Of a stretch of 15,500 bases of DNA, positions 7,535 through 13,384 are shown in pieces. The stretch is taken from NCBI GenBank assembly GCA_016784245.1, contig JADHVA010000008.1, positions 1-15,500 of the forward strand, read 5' to 3'. Origin of the DNA: Nanobdellota archaeon (GTDB lineage: Archaea; Nanobdellota; Nanobdellia; SCGC-AAA011-G17; GW2011-AR17). Position numbers and translations under genes: made by a program. The stretch's first letter is position 1. Each line of letters starts with the position of its first letter. The notes beneath the pieces are model-generated. The model saw only the letters and a program-made list of their open reading frames with translations, made no database searches and had not been told where the DNA came from.

Positions 7535-8103
7535 AGAAAAGGATTTTTTTCAAATGTAATTACTGGTGTTGAATTAGAAATAATATCCTCTGCAAGATTA
7601 TATTTTTTATTGTAAAGAGTTGCAACAGAACAAAATAAAGCTTTACTGTAATCAAATCCCAACTTTTCTGAGACATTTTTTACAAGTTCTTCAGATTTAC
7701 CTTCTACTTCAACAAAAGGTTCTAAAAAAGGCCATTCATCAATACAAACTTCAACACCATCAAGTATCCAAAGTTCTCTCTTTGTTTCTTGATATGCTTT
7801 TTTTCTACATCCAATTGTTTTTAAAAATAATTCAGCATCAGAAAAATGATTTACATTTAGACATACTTCTTTTTGATTATGTATTTTATCACCATCGATA
7901 ATTTTTAAACTCATAGTAATCTTATCTGATTCATCTCTAACTCTTAACCAAGCACAATCTATCTCATTACTCTTAGGTAAAGTAAATACTGACCTTTTCA
8001 TTAAGAACTCTTTTTTTAATAATTTAGCTCCTGCTTTTTTAAGAGATTCTCTAATATCATCCTTATTGATATCAGGAAAGGTTGCTTCATACTCGATTTC
8101 CAT
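7531..8103 (-). CDS. CYTH-domain protein (adenylate cyclase class IV / triphosphate-tunnel family)
   Basis: This is a 190-residue protein of the CYTH superfamily, enzymes that bind a triphosphate in a charged beta tunnel. Seen motifs are the N-terminal acidic strand E2-x-E4-x-E6, LRVRDE with R54 and R56, SLK with K67, KREL with K108 and R109, then D122-E-W and the late acidic strand FVEVEG with E132 and E134. In the classical signature ExExK the last residue is Lys, whereas here the local pattern reads EYEAT, so the substrate could differ. Members include adenylate cyclases, thiamine triphosphatases and inorganic triphosphatases, and I cannot choose among them. The gene is alone on - among ribosomal and secretion genes. 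A TATA-like box lies about 26 bases upstream of its start. Confidence 0.82.
   Translation of the reverse strand: MEIEYEATFPDINKDDIRESLKKAGAKLLKKEFLMKRSVFTLPKSNEIDCAWLRVRDESDKITMSLKIIDGDKIHNQKEVCLNVNHFSDAELFLKTIGCRKKAYQETKRELWILDGVEVCIDEWPFLEPFVEVEGKSEELVKNVSEKLGFDYSKALFCSVATLYNKKYNLAEDIISNSTPVITFEKNPFL
7541..7550 (+). terminator. T-tract after the DUF106 gene
   Basis: GGA followed by seven T lies just after the DUF106 stop. Archaeal RNA polymerase terminates on such oligo-T runs without a hairpin. The run lies inside the 3' end of the convergent CYTH gene, where it encodes Lys and Phe codons on the other strand, so the assignment is tentative. Confidence 0.4.
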
Positions 8104-8125
8104 AGTTTATGAAATTTTATAGGAG

Positions 8126-8132
8126 TTTAAAT
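8126..8132 (-). promoter_or_regulatory. Putative TATA box of the CYTH gene
   Basis: Read on the minus strand, ATTTAAA within ATTATTTAAACTCC is centred about 26 bases upstream of the CYTH ATG at 8103, implying a leaderless transcript. It is weaker than the forward boxes and lies back to back with the L34e promoter. Confidence 0.4.
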
Positions 8133-8145
8133 AATTATGGTCATG

Positions 8146-8174
8146 TAGAAAGGTTTATAAATCCCCATTTTTTC
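8146..8174 (+). promoter_or_regulatory. Promoter of L34e (BRE, TATA box, C4AT6 element)
   Basis: TTTATAAAT at 8154-8162 is preceded by purine-rich TAGAAAGG, a plausible BRE, and followed by CCCCATTTTTTC. The box centre is 26 bases before the L34e ATG at 8184, so the mRNA should be leaderless. The whole element is nearly identical to that before the 5S rRNA gene. Confidence 0.75.
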
Positions 8175-8183
8175 AATTCTTTC

Positions 8184-8447
8184 ATGCAATTAAAACATAG
8201 AAATAGGTCTTTTAGAAGAGTAATTGTAAAGTTAGCAAATAGGTTAACTGTACATTATAAAAGGAGCAAGCCAAAGAAAGCACACTGTTCAAGCTGTGGT
8301 GGAAAATTGGCTGGAGTACCTAGAGAAAGACCATACAAATTGAGAAATATGCCTAAGACAGCAAAGAGGCCAGAGCGACCATTTGGTGGTAAGCTTTGTT
8401 CAAAATGTTTAAGAGCTGAAATGAAGTTAAAGGCAAGATCTTTGTAA
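8184..8447 (+). CDS. rpl34e: 50S ribosomal protein L34e (eL34)
   Basis: This is an 87-residue zinc-ribbon ribosomal protein with C35-x2-C38 and C72-x2-C75. It also has the family segments NRSFRRVIVKL, KPKKAHCSSCGGKLAGVPR and KRPERPFGGKLCSKC. An upstream in-frame ATG at 8109 would add 25 residues that look nothing like the family and would place the TATA box inside the gene. The ATG at 8184 restores the normal archaeal length of about 85-90 and lies at the predicted transcription start. The stop codon sits in the loop of a terminator-like hairpin. In many archaea it is followed by cytidylate kinase and L14e. Here only L14e follows. Confidence 0.94.
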   Translation: MQLKHRNRSFRRVIVKLANRLTVHYKRSKPKKAHCSSCGGKLAGVPRERPYKLRNMPKTAKRPERPFGGKLCSKCLRAEMKLKARSL

Positions 8448-8460
8448 AAGATCTCTTTTT
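8436..8460 (+). terminator. Hairpin plus T-tract terminator overlapping the L34e stop codon
   Basis: AGATCTTT and AAAGATCT form a perfect 8-bp stem with a 3-base loop (GTA), followed at once by C and five T. The stem covers the last three L34e codons and the stop codon TAA at 8445-8447 begins in the loop. It resembles a bacterial intrinsic terminator but with an A+T-rich stem. In archaea the T-run alone may suffice. Confidence 0.6.
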
Positions 8461-8473
8461 GTGGCAGAAGAAG

Positions 8474-8493
8474 TCTTCATGGTAACATGGAGA
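8474..8493 (+). other. GNRA-capped RNA hairpin between L34e and L14e
   Basis: TCTTCATG, GTAA and CATGGAGA would fold in RNA as an 8-bp stem with one G-U wobble and a GUAA tetraloop, a member of the GNRA class. One more G-U pair at the base is possible. It lies 29 bases before the L14e start, upstream of a GAGG (8510-8513) ribosome-binding site. It could be a leader element for L14e, part of the L34e 3' end, or chance. No C/D or H/ACA box was found with it. Confidence 0.4.
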
Positions 8494-8521
8494 TGGATAA
8501 AACAATAATGAGGCAAAAAAA

Positions 8522-8887
8522 ATGATTGAAGTAGGAAGAGTATGTATAAAAATAGCTGGTAGAGATGCTGGTAAGTTAGGCGTAGTTGTAGAAGTTCTTG
8601 ATGATAAATTCGTTATGATTGATGGTGAAGTTAGAAGAAGAAAGATTAGTATTAAACATATAGAACCAGTTAATAGAAAAGTTGAGATTAAAAATAAAGC
8701 TTCACATGAAGAAGTTCTAAAAGCTCTTGATATTAAAGAAAAGAAAAAAAGATCTACTAAAAAAGAAGCAACTGTTAGACCAAGAAAAGTTAGAAAACAA
8801 AAAGTGAAAGAAGTTGTAAAACCAAAAAAAGAGAAAAAGAAAGAAAAAAAGAAAGTAGAGAAAAAAGTAGAAAAGAAAAATGAATGA
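8522..8887 (+). CDS. rpl14e: 50S ribosomal protein L14e (eL14) with lysine-rich C-terminal tail
   Basis: This is a 121-residue protein whose first 70 or so residues are archaeal L14e, a KOW-like SH3 barrel. It opens IEVGRVCIKIAGRDAGKLG, followed by FVMIDGEVRRRKISIKHIEP (ends FVMIDGEVRRR and IKHIEP). Residues 71-121 are a Lys/Glu/Val repeat-like tail absent from ordinary archaeal L14e, which is about 75-95 residues long. A GAGG 8 bases before the ATG is a good ribosome-binding site, unlike the leaderless genes around it, so the mRNA may have a leader. Only a weak ATAAAA near 8497-8502 could be a TATA box. It overlaps prefoldin alpha by 8 bases. Confidence 0.9.
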   Translation: MIEVGRVCIKIAGRDAGKLGVVVEVLDDKFVMIDGEVRRRKISIKHIEPVNRKVEIKNKASHEEVLKALDIKEKKKRSTKKEATVRPRKVRKQKVKEVVKPKKEKKKEKKKVEKKVEKKNE

Positions 8888-9248
8888 GCAATTACAAGAA
8901 TTAGGAATGAGGATGAAATTTTTAGAGCAGCAAATGATGCAGCTAGATCAACAACTACAAGAATTAACTAGTGTAAGAGATAGTATTGAAGAAATTTCTC
9001 AAGGTGCTGAAGGACAAGAAATGTTAATTCCTCTTGGTGCTGGTGTTTTTGTTCAAGGTACTTTAAAAGATTGTAAAACAGTGAAAATGAATGTTGGTGC
9101 CGGGGCTGTTGTTGAAAAAAGTTTTCTAGATGCAAAGAGATTAGTTGAAGAACAAATTGAATCTTTAGAAAATATTAGAGAACAAATGACAAAAGAAGGT
9201 AGTAATATTTCTCAAAATATGGAAGTTATGCAAGAAAACGAAGAATAA
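8880..9248 (+). CDS. pfdA: Prefoldin subunit alpha (GimC alpha)
   Basis: This is a 122-residue prefoldin alpha subunit. The expected architecture is seen: an N-terminal coiled-coil helix at about 1-40 rich in Gln, Leu and Met, a central double beta-hairpin with the family core EMLIPLGAGVFVQGTLKD at 48-65 and KMNVGAGAVVEKSFLDA at 69-85, then a C-terminal coiled-coil helix to about 115. With the beta subunit it forms the hexameric holdase that passes unfolded proteins to the thermosome. Beta is not in this window. Length is slightly shorter than the usual 140 or so. It is translationally coupled to L14e by overlap, linking new-protein folding to ribosome genes. The stop is two bases from the convergent HD gene. 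Confidence 0.93.
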   Translation: MNEQLQELGMRMKFLEQQMMQLDQQLQELTSVRDSIEEISQGAEGQEMLIPLGAGVFVQGTLKDCKTVKMNVGAGAVVEKSFLDAKRLVEEQIESLENIREQMTKEGSNISQNMEVMQENEE

Positions 9249-9260
9249 TTTTATTTTTTT
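9249..9260 (+). terminator. T-tract after prefoldin alpha
   Basis: TTTTATTTTTTT directly follows the pfdA stop and is a good archaeal oligo-T terminator. It also encodes the final Lys codons of the convergent HD gene. Confidence 0.5.
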
Positions 9261-10054
9261 ATCATATTAAAATATTGTTTAGTTAATTCTATGTTAAGTG
9301 GTCTTTGCTTTACTGCTTTTATTATCCTAGGATTTAATTCTTTGATTTGTATTTGTTCATTTATCCATTCTGTTTGTTCTTCAATTTCTTCGTCTGATTC
9401 TGCTTCGATAATAATGTCTGTTTTAGCTAATGAGTCTACTAAGTAAAGTATTCCAAGTTCATAGCTGAAATTTTTAAAAGTTCTTGAAACTCTATCTATA
9501 CTTGCTCTTGTAATGTTAGTTCTAATATTTTTAAGATTATAACCCTCTCCAAATCTTTTTAGTTCTCTTCGAATATATCCAAACTTAAAATGATTCGCTG
9601 CACAAAATCCTACATAGTGGATTTGATGATCTGTTAAACCTTCTTCTCTGAGATAATAAGTAATAGAATTTAGAATTAATCTTCCTGATTCTTCTTCATG
9701 TCCATCGAAATCATGTTTTCCTTTTTTCAAAAATTTACCTATATCATGTAAAGGTAAGGATAATCTTAGTAATTCTCCTTTAGGAGTTCCATCAATTTGT
9801 TTTTCAAAGTATCTATCAATTTCTTTTGTCATTCCCCAAGCTTCTAAGTAAACTTTTAATTCTGTATCATAAGCCTCTCTGGTTTTTAATGAATGTGTTA
9901 AAATTCCCCATTGATGCCACTTTGGATTATGTTCCTCTGGAGAATCATAATTTTCAAGGAATCTATTTCTTTCTTCTTCACTTAAATGATAGTTTCCTGA
10001 AATAATTACTCTAGCAAATTCAGGTAGCATTTGTTCTAAGTTTGTTTGTTTCAT
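9251..10054 (-). CDS. HD-domain metal-dependent phosphohydrolase-like protein
   Basis: This is a 267-residue predicted soluble protein with an HD domain. With the start used here, candidate metal ligands are H54 (GILTHS), H103-D104 (LPLHDIGKF), H114 and H119 (KHDFDGHEEES), H155 (AANHF) and D207 (LVDSLAKTD). This matches the H...HD...H...H...D pattern of nucleotide- or second-messenger-hydrolysing HD proteins. The substrate cannot be inferred. I start it at the ATG at 10054 because the upstream 38-residue ORF ends there in a TAATG overlap. The longer frame from a TTG at 10105 would run through that ORF. The C-terminal third is Glu-rich and helical, with unknown function. No family more specific than HD is recognised. 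Confidence 0.75.
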   Translation of the reverse strand: MKQTNLEQMLPEFARVIISGNYHLSEEERNRFLENYDSPEEHNPKWHQWGILTHSLKTREAYDTELKVYLEAWGMTKEIDRYFEKQIDGTPKGELLRLSLPLHDIGKFLKKGKHDFDGHEEESGRLILNSITYYLREEGLTDHQIHYVGFCAANHFKFGYIRRELKRFGEGYNLKNIRTNITRASIDRVSRTFKNFSYELGILYLVDSLAKTDIIIEAESDEEIEEQTEWINEQIQIKELNPRIIKAVKQRPLNIELTKQYFNMIKK

Positions 10055-10170
10055 TAGTACCCCATTGCTTGTCTTGCAAGCCATTTTGCTTTTGTTTGCG
10101 ACCAATTTGGATGTTTTTCTAATAGGATTCTTTCAATCCTTTTCAATTCAAGTTGGTTTTTATCTTCCAT
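10054..10170 (-). CDS. Small basic ORF (38 aa) upstream of and coupled to the HD protein
   Basis: An ATG at 10170 opens a 38-codon frame ending in TAA at 10054-10056. The last A of that stop is the first base of the HD-protein ATG (TAATG), the classical termination-reinitiation arrangement. The peptide opens MEDKNQLELKRIERILLEK and ends WLARQAMGY. It is charged and helical with two Trp, and has no membrane segment. I do not recognise a family. Real-gene evidence is the coupling geometry, ordinary codon use and the lack of any other start for the HD gene. It could be a DNA- or protein-binding helix, a partner of the HD protein, or only a leader peptide that sets translation. A weak TATA-like ATTTAAC lies about 30 bases upstream. 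Confidence 0.55.
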   Translation of the reverse strand: MEDKNQLELKRIERILLEKHPNWSQTKAKWLARQAMGY

Positions 10171-10295
10171 TTTAGATTTAGAGTTTTGAAAAGATAGTTA
10201 AATCTTTGTTGAAGATTATTCTACAACAATAAAGCTGAAAATCTTTCAATTAATCTTACTAAATACTTATATATTTCAAATCTAAAGGAATAAGT
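10171..10295. promoter_or_regulatory. Divergent promoter region with inverted repeats
   Basis: These 125 bases separate the divergent small-ORF/HD and primase units. They hold a perfect 6-bp inverted repeat, AATCTT-TGTTG-AAGATT (10201-10217). An overlapping imperfect dyad, GTTGAAG-ATTATT-CTACAAC (10208-10227), shares its middle. They could be an operator for both units or chance in A+T-rich DNA. Confidence 0.35.
10267..10274 (+). promoter_or_regulatory. TATA box of the fused primase gene
   Basis: TTATATAT is centred 25-26 bases before the ATG at 10296, predicting a leaderless mRNA. An AAAGGA at 10284-10289 looks like a ribosome-binding site but would lie upstream of the predicted start of transcription. 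Confidence 0.65.
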
Positions 10296-12968
10296 ATGCG
10301 AGATAAGTTCCTCAAATATTATTTAAGAAAAGAAATTCAAGAGAAAATGCTTGAGTTAGCTGAAGATAGAGAGATTGCTCCAAGGTATGGACAAGGCTTT
10401 GGTCGAAGACCAGATGTGTTAACTTTTATAGGAGATGTAAAAGATATGGCAAAAAAAGGTGCTACTTCTTTTCATGTTTCTGAAGAAAGATGGAGTAACC
10501 CTTTACAGTTAAAAGCTGGAATGACAAAAAGAGAATTAGATGCAAATAGAAAAGGTTGGGATTTAATTTTAGATATTGATACAGTCCATTGGAATTATGC
10601 AAAACTAACAGCTTATTTTCTTATTGAAGCAATAAAATTTCATGATGTGAAAAATGTTTCTTGTAAGTTTAGTGTTACTGGTGATACTCCAATATTAATT
10701 AGAGAAGGGAGAAATATTGAATTATTGGCAATTAGAAAGGTAATTAAGAAAATAAAAGAAAAAAAGAAATTAGATGTGCTTTCATTAGATAAAAATAATA
10801 AGCTAAAATATGCAAGGATCTATGATTATATAGCTCATAAAGATGAAGTTTTTCAAGTTTTTCATACAAATAGTAAGCTACCTTTAAAGGTAACAAAACA
10901 CCATTCTGTTTTTTGTTGGGATCAAGGATTTATAATTCAAAAGAAAGTTGAAGAATTAAAGGAAGGAGATCATTTAATTAGCTTTAGAAAAACAGAAATT
11001 AAAAGAGAAAAACCTTATTTGATACATGAATTTAGTTATAATAAAAAAAAGATTAAAAGAAAAATAGAAATAACAAAAGATCTTATGAGATTAATAGGGT
11101 ATTATTTATCTGAAGGACATGCAACAAAAAGTATAAATCAAGTTGGATTTACATTTAATGTTAATGAAAAAAAATATATTAATGATTGTAAGAACATAAT
11201 AAAAACCTTATATAAAAACAAAAAGATTTGTGAAAGACATCCAAATCAAAATTCTCATCAAATTGTAGTTCATTCTAAAGAATTCTATACCTTAATTAAG
11301 AGTCTATGTAAAGATAAAAAAGAAAAAAAAATGCCTAATTTTGTATGGCATTTACCAAAAGTGCATTTTATAGAATTATTACGAGGATATATTAGAGGAG
11401 ATGGACATAAAAAAGGCCAATATTCAATTGCAATAAAATCTGTAGCTCTACAGTTAACTACACAATTAGTTTGGTTATGTAAACTGAATGGAATCTCATG
11501 TAATCTAGGATTTGAAAAGAATAAAGAACATGAGCTTCTTCAAGGGAATAAATTTAAGGAATCTTATGTCCATATAATCCACATTCCAAAATCTGAAATT
11601 GAGATGCAAGAATTTAATGTGAAAAGAAATAAATTTTCTCCATATCCAAATGACAAGTTATTACCTGTAGATGGATTGAAAGAAGTATTTAAGCAATGTA
11701 AACCTGAAAAATTTTTAAAACATAGAAAGGAACAAATGACACTTAAGAAAAAACAAGCAAATTTGAGAAGAATTCAGAATGTTATAGACTGGTTTAAAAA
11801 TTATAAAACAATTGAATTGAATTTAAGATCAAAAAGTATTATTGAAAATTATAAAAAAGCTATAAAAGGAGATATAACTACAGTTACAGTTAAAAAAATC
11901 TCTTATTTGAAGAAAACAATAGTTTATGATGTGTCTGTTGAAGAAACGGAAAGATTTTTTGGGAATTATTATCCAATATTGTTACATAATTCAGGAAATA
12001 AAGGATTCCATATAGGTATTCCTTTTGAATCTTTTCCTGATGAAGTTAATGGAGTAAATATTAAAGATTGGTTTCCAGAAGGACCAAGAATCATTACAGA
12101 GTATTTAGAAAATATGATTTGGGATATGTTAGCAAATAAAATTTTAGAGAAAGAAAATATTACTGATATTGCAAAGAAAATTGAAAAGCCAAAAGAAGAA
12201 TTAATGAAAAATGGAAAGTTTAATCCCTTTGTTCTCGTCGATATTGACACAATATTAATTTCCAATAGACATTTGTTTAGATCAGTTTATTCTTTACATG
12301 AAAAAAGTATGTTAGCTTCTGTACCAATCCCTATAGATAAAATAATGGAATTTGAAAAAGTTGATGCAGAGCCGGATAATATTAAAACATCAATGAGTTT
12401 TTTAGATAGAAGTAAAAGTGTAAATAATGATGCAAAACAATTATTGATACAAGCTTTTGATTGGCATGGGAAAAAAAATGCTATAAGAGGAAGTGAAGGT
12501 CTTGTTGAAGTTGAAAGAAAAATGATAAATGTTCCAAAGAATGCAATTGCTGAAAATCATTTTCCAAAATGTATAGAAAAAATATTAGAAGGAAAAATGG
12601 AAGATGGGAAAAAAAGAGCTTTGTTTGTTTTGATTAATTTTTTGAAATCTATGAATTGGCGACATGAAGATATGGTTGAGAGATTAAAACAATGGAATAA
12701 AAGTAATAAACAGCCCTTAAGTCCAAGTTATTTTATTGGACAAATGAATTGGCATAAAAAACAAAAAGAAAGTATTCTTCCACCGAACTGTAGTAATAAT
12801 GCTTATTACAAAGATCTTGGAATTGCTTGTGAATCTCATATATGTGAAAAATTTAAGAATCCTGTGAATTGTGCAAAAAGATCTCAATGGATAGAACAAA
12901 ATAAAAAACCAGTAAGAAAGGTTAAAAAAGTTAAGAAAGTTAAGAAAAAAGTTAAACCAGAGAGTTGA
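10296..12968 (+). CDS. priS: Fused DNA primase PriS-PriL (PriSL) precursor interrupted by an intein
   Basis: This is an 890-residue precursor. Residues 1-125 and 566-890 are the host protein, giving 450 residues after splicing. The catalytic PriS part has the D93-x-D95 pair, the SGNKGFH motif (566-572), a third Asp region VDIDT (649-651), and HLFR with YSLH (659-668). From about 740 the sequence matches the PriL Fe-S C-terminal domain: HFPKCIEKILEG with C759, a helical middle, then PPNC with C832, C845 and C850 (C859 is extra), followed by NPVNC in place of the usual HPLSYY. One chain thus holds both catalytic and Fe-S priming domains, as in the monomeric primase of Nanoarchaeum equitans. It makes primers for DNA replication. 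A Lys/Val-repeat tail ends the protein (873-890). No separate priL is in the window. Confidence 0.9.
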   Translation: MRDKFLKYYLRKEIQEKMLELAEDREIAPRYGQGFGRRPDVLTFIGDVKDMAKKGATSFHVSEERWSNPLQLKAGMTKRELDANRKGWDLILDIDTVHWNYAKLTAYFLIEAIKFHDVKNVSCKFSVTGDTPILIREGRNIELLAIRKVIKKIKEKKKLDVLSLDKNNKLKYARIYDYIAHKDEVFQVFHTNSKLPLKVTKHHSVFCWDQGFIIQKKVEELKEGDHLISFRKTEIKREKPYLIHEFSYNKKKIKRKIEITKDLMRLIGYYLSEGHATKSINQVGFTFNVNEKKYINDCKNIIKTLYKNKKICERHPNQNSHQIVVHSKEFYTLIKSLCKDKKEKKMPNFVWHLPKVHFIELLRGYIRGDGHKKGQYSIAIKSVALQLTTQLVWLCKLNGISCNLGFEKNKEHELLQGNKFKESYVHIIHIPKSEIEMQEFNVKRNKFSPYPNDKLLPVDGLKEVFKQCKPEKFLKHRKEQMTLKKKQANLRRIQNVIDWFKNYKTIELNLRSKSIIENYKKAIKGDITTVTVKKISYLKKTIVYDVSVEETERFFGNYYPILLHNSGNKGFHIGIPFESFPDEVNGVNIKDWFPEGPRIITEYLENMIWDMLANKILEKENITDIAKKIEKPKEELMKNGKFNPFVLVDIDTILISNRHLFRSVYSLHEKSMLASVPIPIDKIMEFEKVDAEPDNIKTSMSFLDRSKSVNNDAKQLLIQAFDWHGKKNAIRGSEGLVEVERKMINVPKNAIAENHFPKCIEKILEGKMEDGKKRALFVLINFLKSMNWRHEDMVERLKQWNKSNKQPLSPSYFIGQMNWHKKQKESILPPNCSNNAYYKDLGIACESHICEKFKNPVNCAKRSQWIEQNKKPVRKVKKVKKVKKKVKPES
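10671..11990 (+). mobile_element. LAGLIDADG homing intein inside the primase active-site motif
   Basis: This 440-residue in-frame intein spans precursor residues 126-565. Block A is SVTGDTPILI with Ser as residue 1. Block B is T200-K-H-H203. Block F is VYDVSVEETERFF, and block G is ILLHN followed by Ser566 as the first downstream host residue. The endonuclease half carries two LAGLIDADG motifs, LIGYYLSEG (266-274, acidic E273) and LLRGYIRGDG (361-370, acidic D369). Both acidic residues are present, so the nuclease may be active. Splicing joins CKF to SGNKGFH and rebuilds the conserved motif. All splice residues (Ser1, block B Thr and His, penultimate His, terminal Asn, Ser+1) are present, so splicing should work. 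Insertion at a strongly conserved site is typical of homing inteins. Confidence 0.93.
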
Positions 12969-12987
12969 ATAATTCTTTAACTGGGCA

Positions 12988-12996
12988 TTTATATAA
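12988..12996 (+). promoter_or_regulatory. TATA box of the 110-aa orphan gene
   Basis: TTTATATAA is centred about 28 bases before the ATG at 13020. The promoter begins only 20 bases after the primase stop, so this gene is a separate, probably leaderless unit. Confidence 0.65.
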
Positions 12997-13019
12997 CAGC
13001 CTCGATTTTGAAGTTAATT

Positions 13020-13352
13020 ATGAGCACAATATTAAATTTAGAAGAGAATGTAAATAATGATATTGGAACAAGTGGATCTTTAAGAAAAGAAAAACAAGAT
13101 CTGATAGGATTATTATTAAAAAATAGTCAAATTGGCCGATTAATAGAGCGAGAGGATTCAAAAGCTTCAGGTGGATATGTTTTAGATTCATCAGTTAGAA
13201 GTTTTTGTGAAAATATTGGATCTTCTTATGAAGAAATAGGAGAATATTTAAGAGAACAAGGTGTATTTTTAGAAAAGATTGCTGAAAGAGATTATTGGAC
13301 TTTTGATCCGAATAGATATATGAAAAGACCAATTTTGAGAGTAGTAGAATAA
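13020..13352 (+). CDS. Hypothetical protein (110 aa)
   Basis: This is a soluble, acidic-to-neutral 110-residue protein of a family I do not recognise. It has no membrane segment, signal peptide or metal-binding cysteine cluster; a single Cys is present. It appears helical from about 20-45 (LRKEKQDLIGLLLKNSQIGR), with another helix-rich part around 60-90 containing SYEEIGEYLREQGVFLEKI, then an aromatic YWTFDPNRYM segment near the end. The general layout would allow a small winged-helix fold, but no signature supports this. I use the ATG at 13020 rather than a TTG at 13008 because it lies at the predicted start of transcription. It lies between primase and the Cas4-like nuclease, with its own promoter. 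Confidence 0.6.
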   Translation: MSTILNLEENVNNDIGTSGSLRKEKQDLIGLLLKNSQIGRLIEREDSKASGGYVLDSSVRSFCENIGSSYEEIGEYLREQGVFLEKIAERDYWTFDPNRYMKRPILRVVE

Positions 13353-13355
13353 TTC

Positions 13356-13363
13356 TTTTATAG
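13356..13363 (+). promoter_or_regulatory. TATA box of the Cas4-like gene
   Basis: TTTTATAG is centred about 25 bases before the ATG at 13385, only a few bases after the previous stop. A leaderless transcript is predicted. Confidence 0.55.
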
Positions 13364-13384
13364 TACAAGTTATTTTAATTATCT

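Noticed and set aside
7620..7901. 93-codon frame on + inside the CYTH gene
   Set aside because: The translation is low-complexity Gln/His/Leu, a shadow of the CYTH gene, which has clear motifs on -.
8109..8183. 25-residue N-terminal extension of L34e
   Set aside because: It does not resemble the family and would contain the TATA box at 8154-8162.
8461..8521. C/D-box small RNA or tRNA in the L34e-L14e gap
   Set aside because: No paired RTGATGA and CTGA boxes and no tRNA cloverleaf were seen; only one hairpin is supported.
10055..10105. TTG start for the HD protein
   Set aside because: It runs through the coupled 38-codon ORF in another frame; the ATG at 10054 with the TAATG overlap is better placed.
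12967..12978. GAATAATTCTTT repeated after the primase stop and after the 110-aa gene stop (13347-13358)
   Set aside because: It is a short A+T-rich match, partly explained by stop codon plus T-rich 3' sequence, probably chance; GAAT-A-ATTC is too small for a hairpin terminator.
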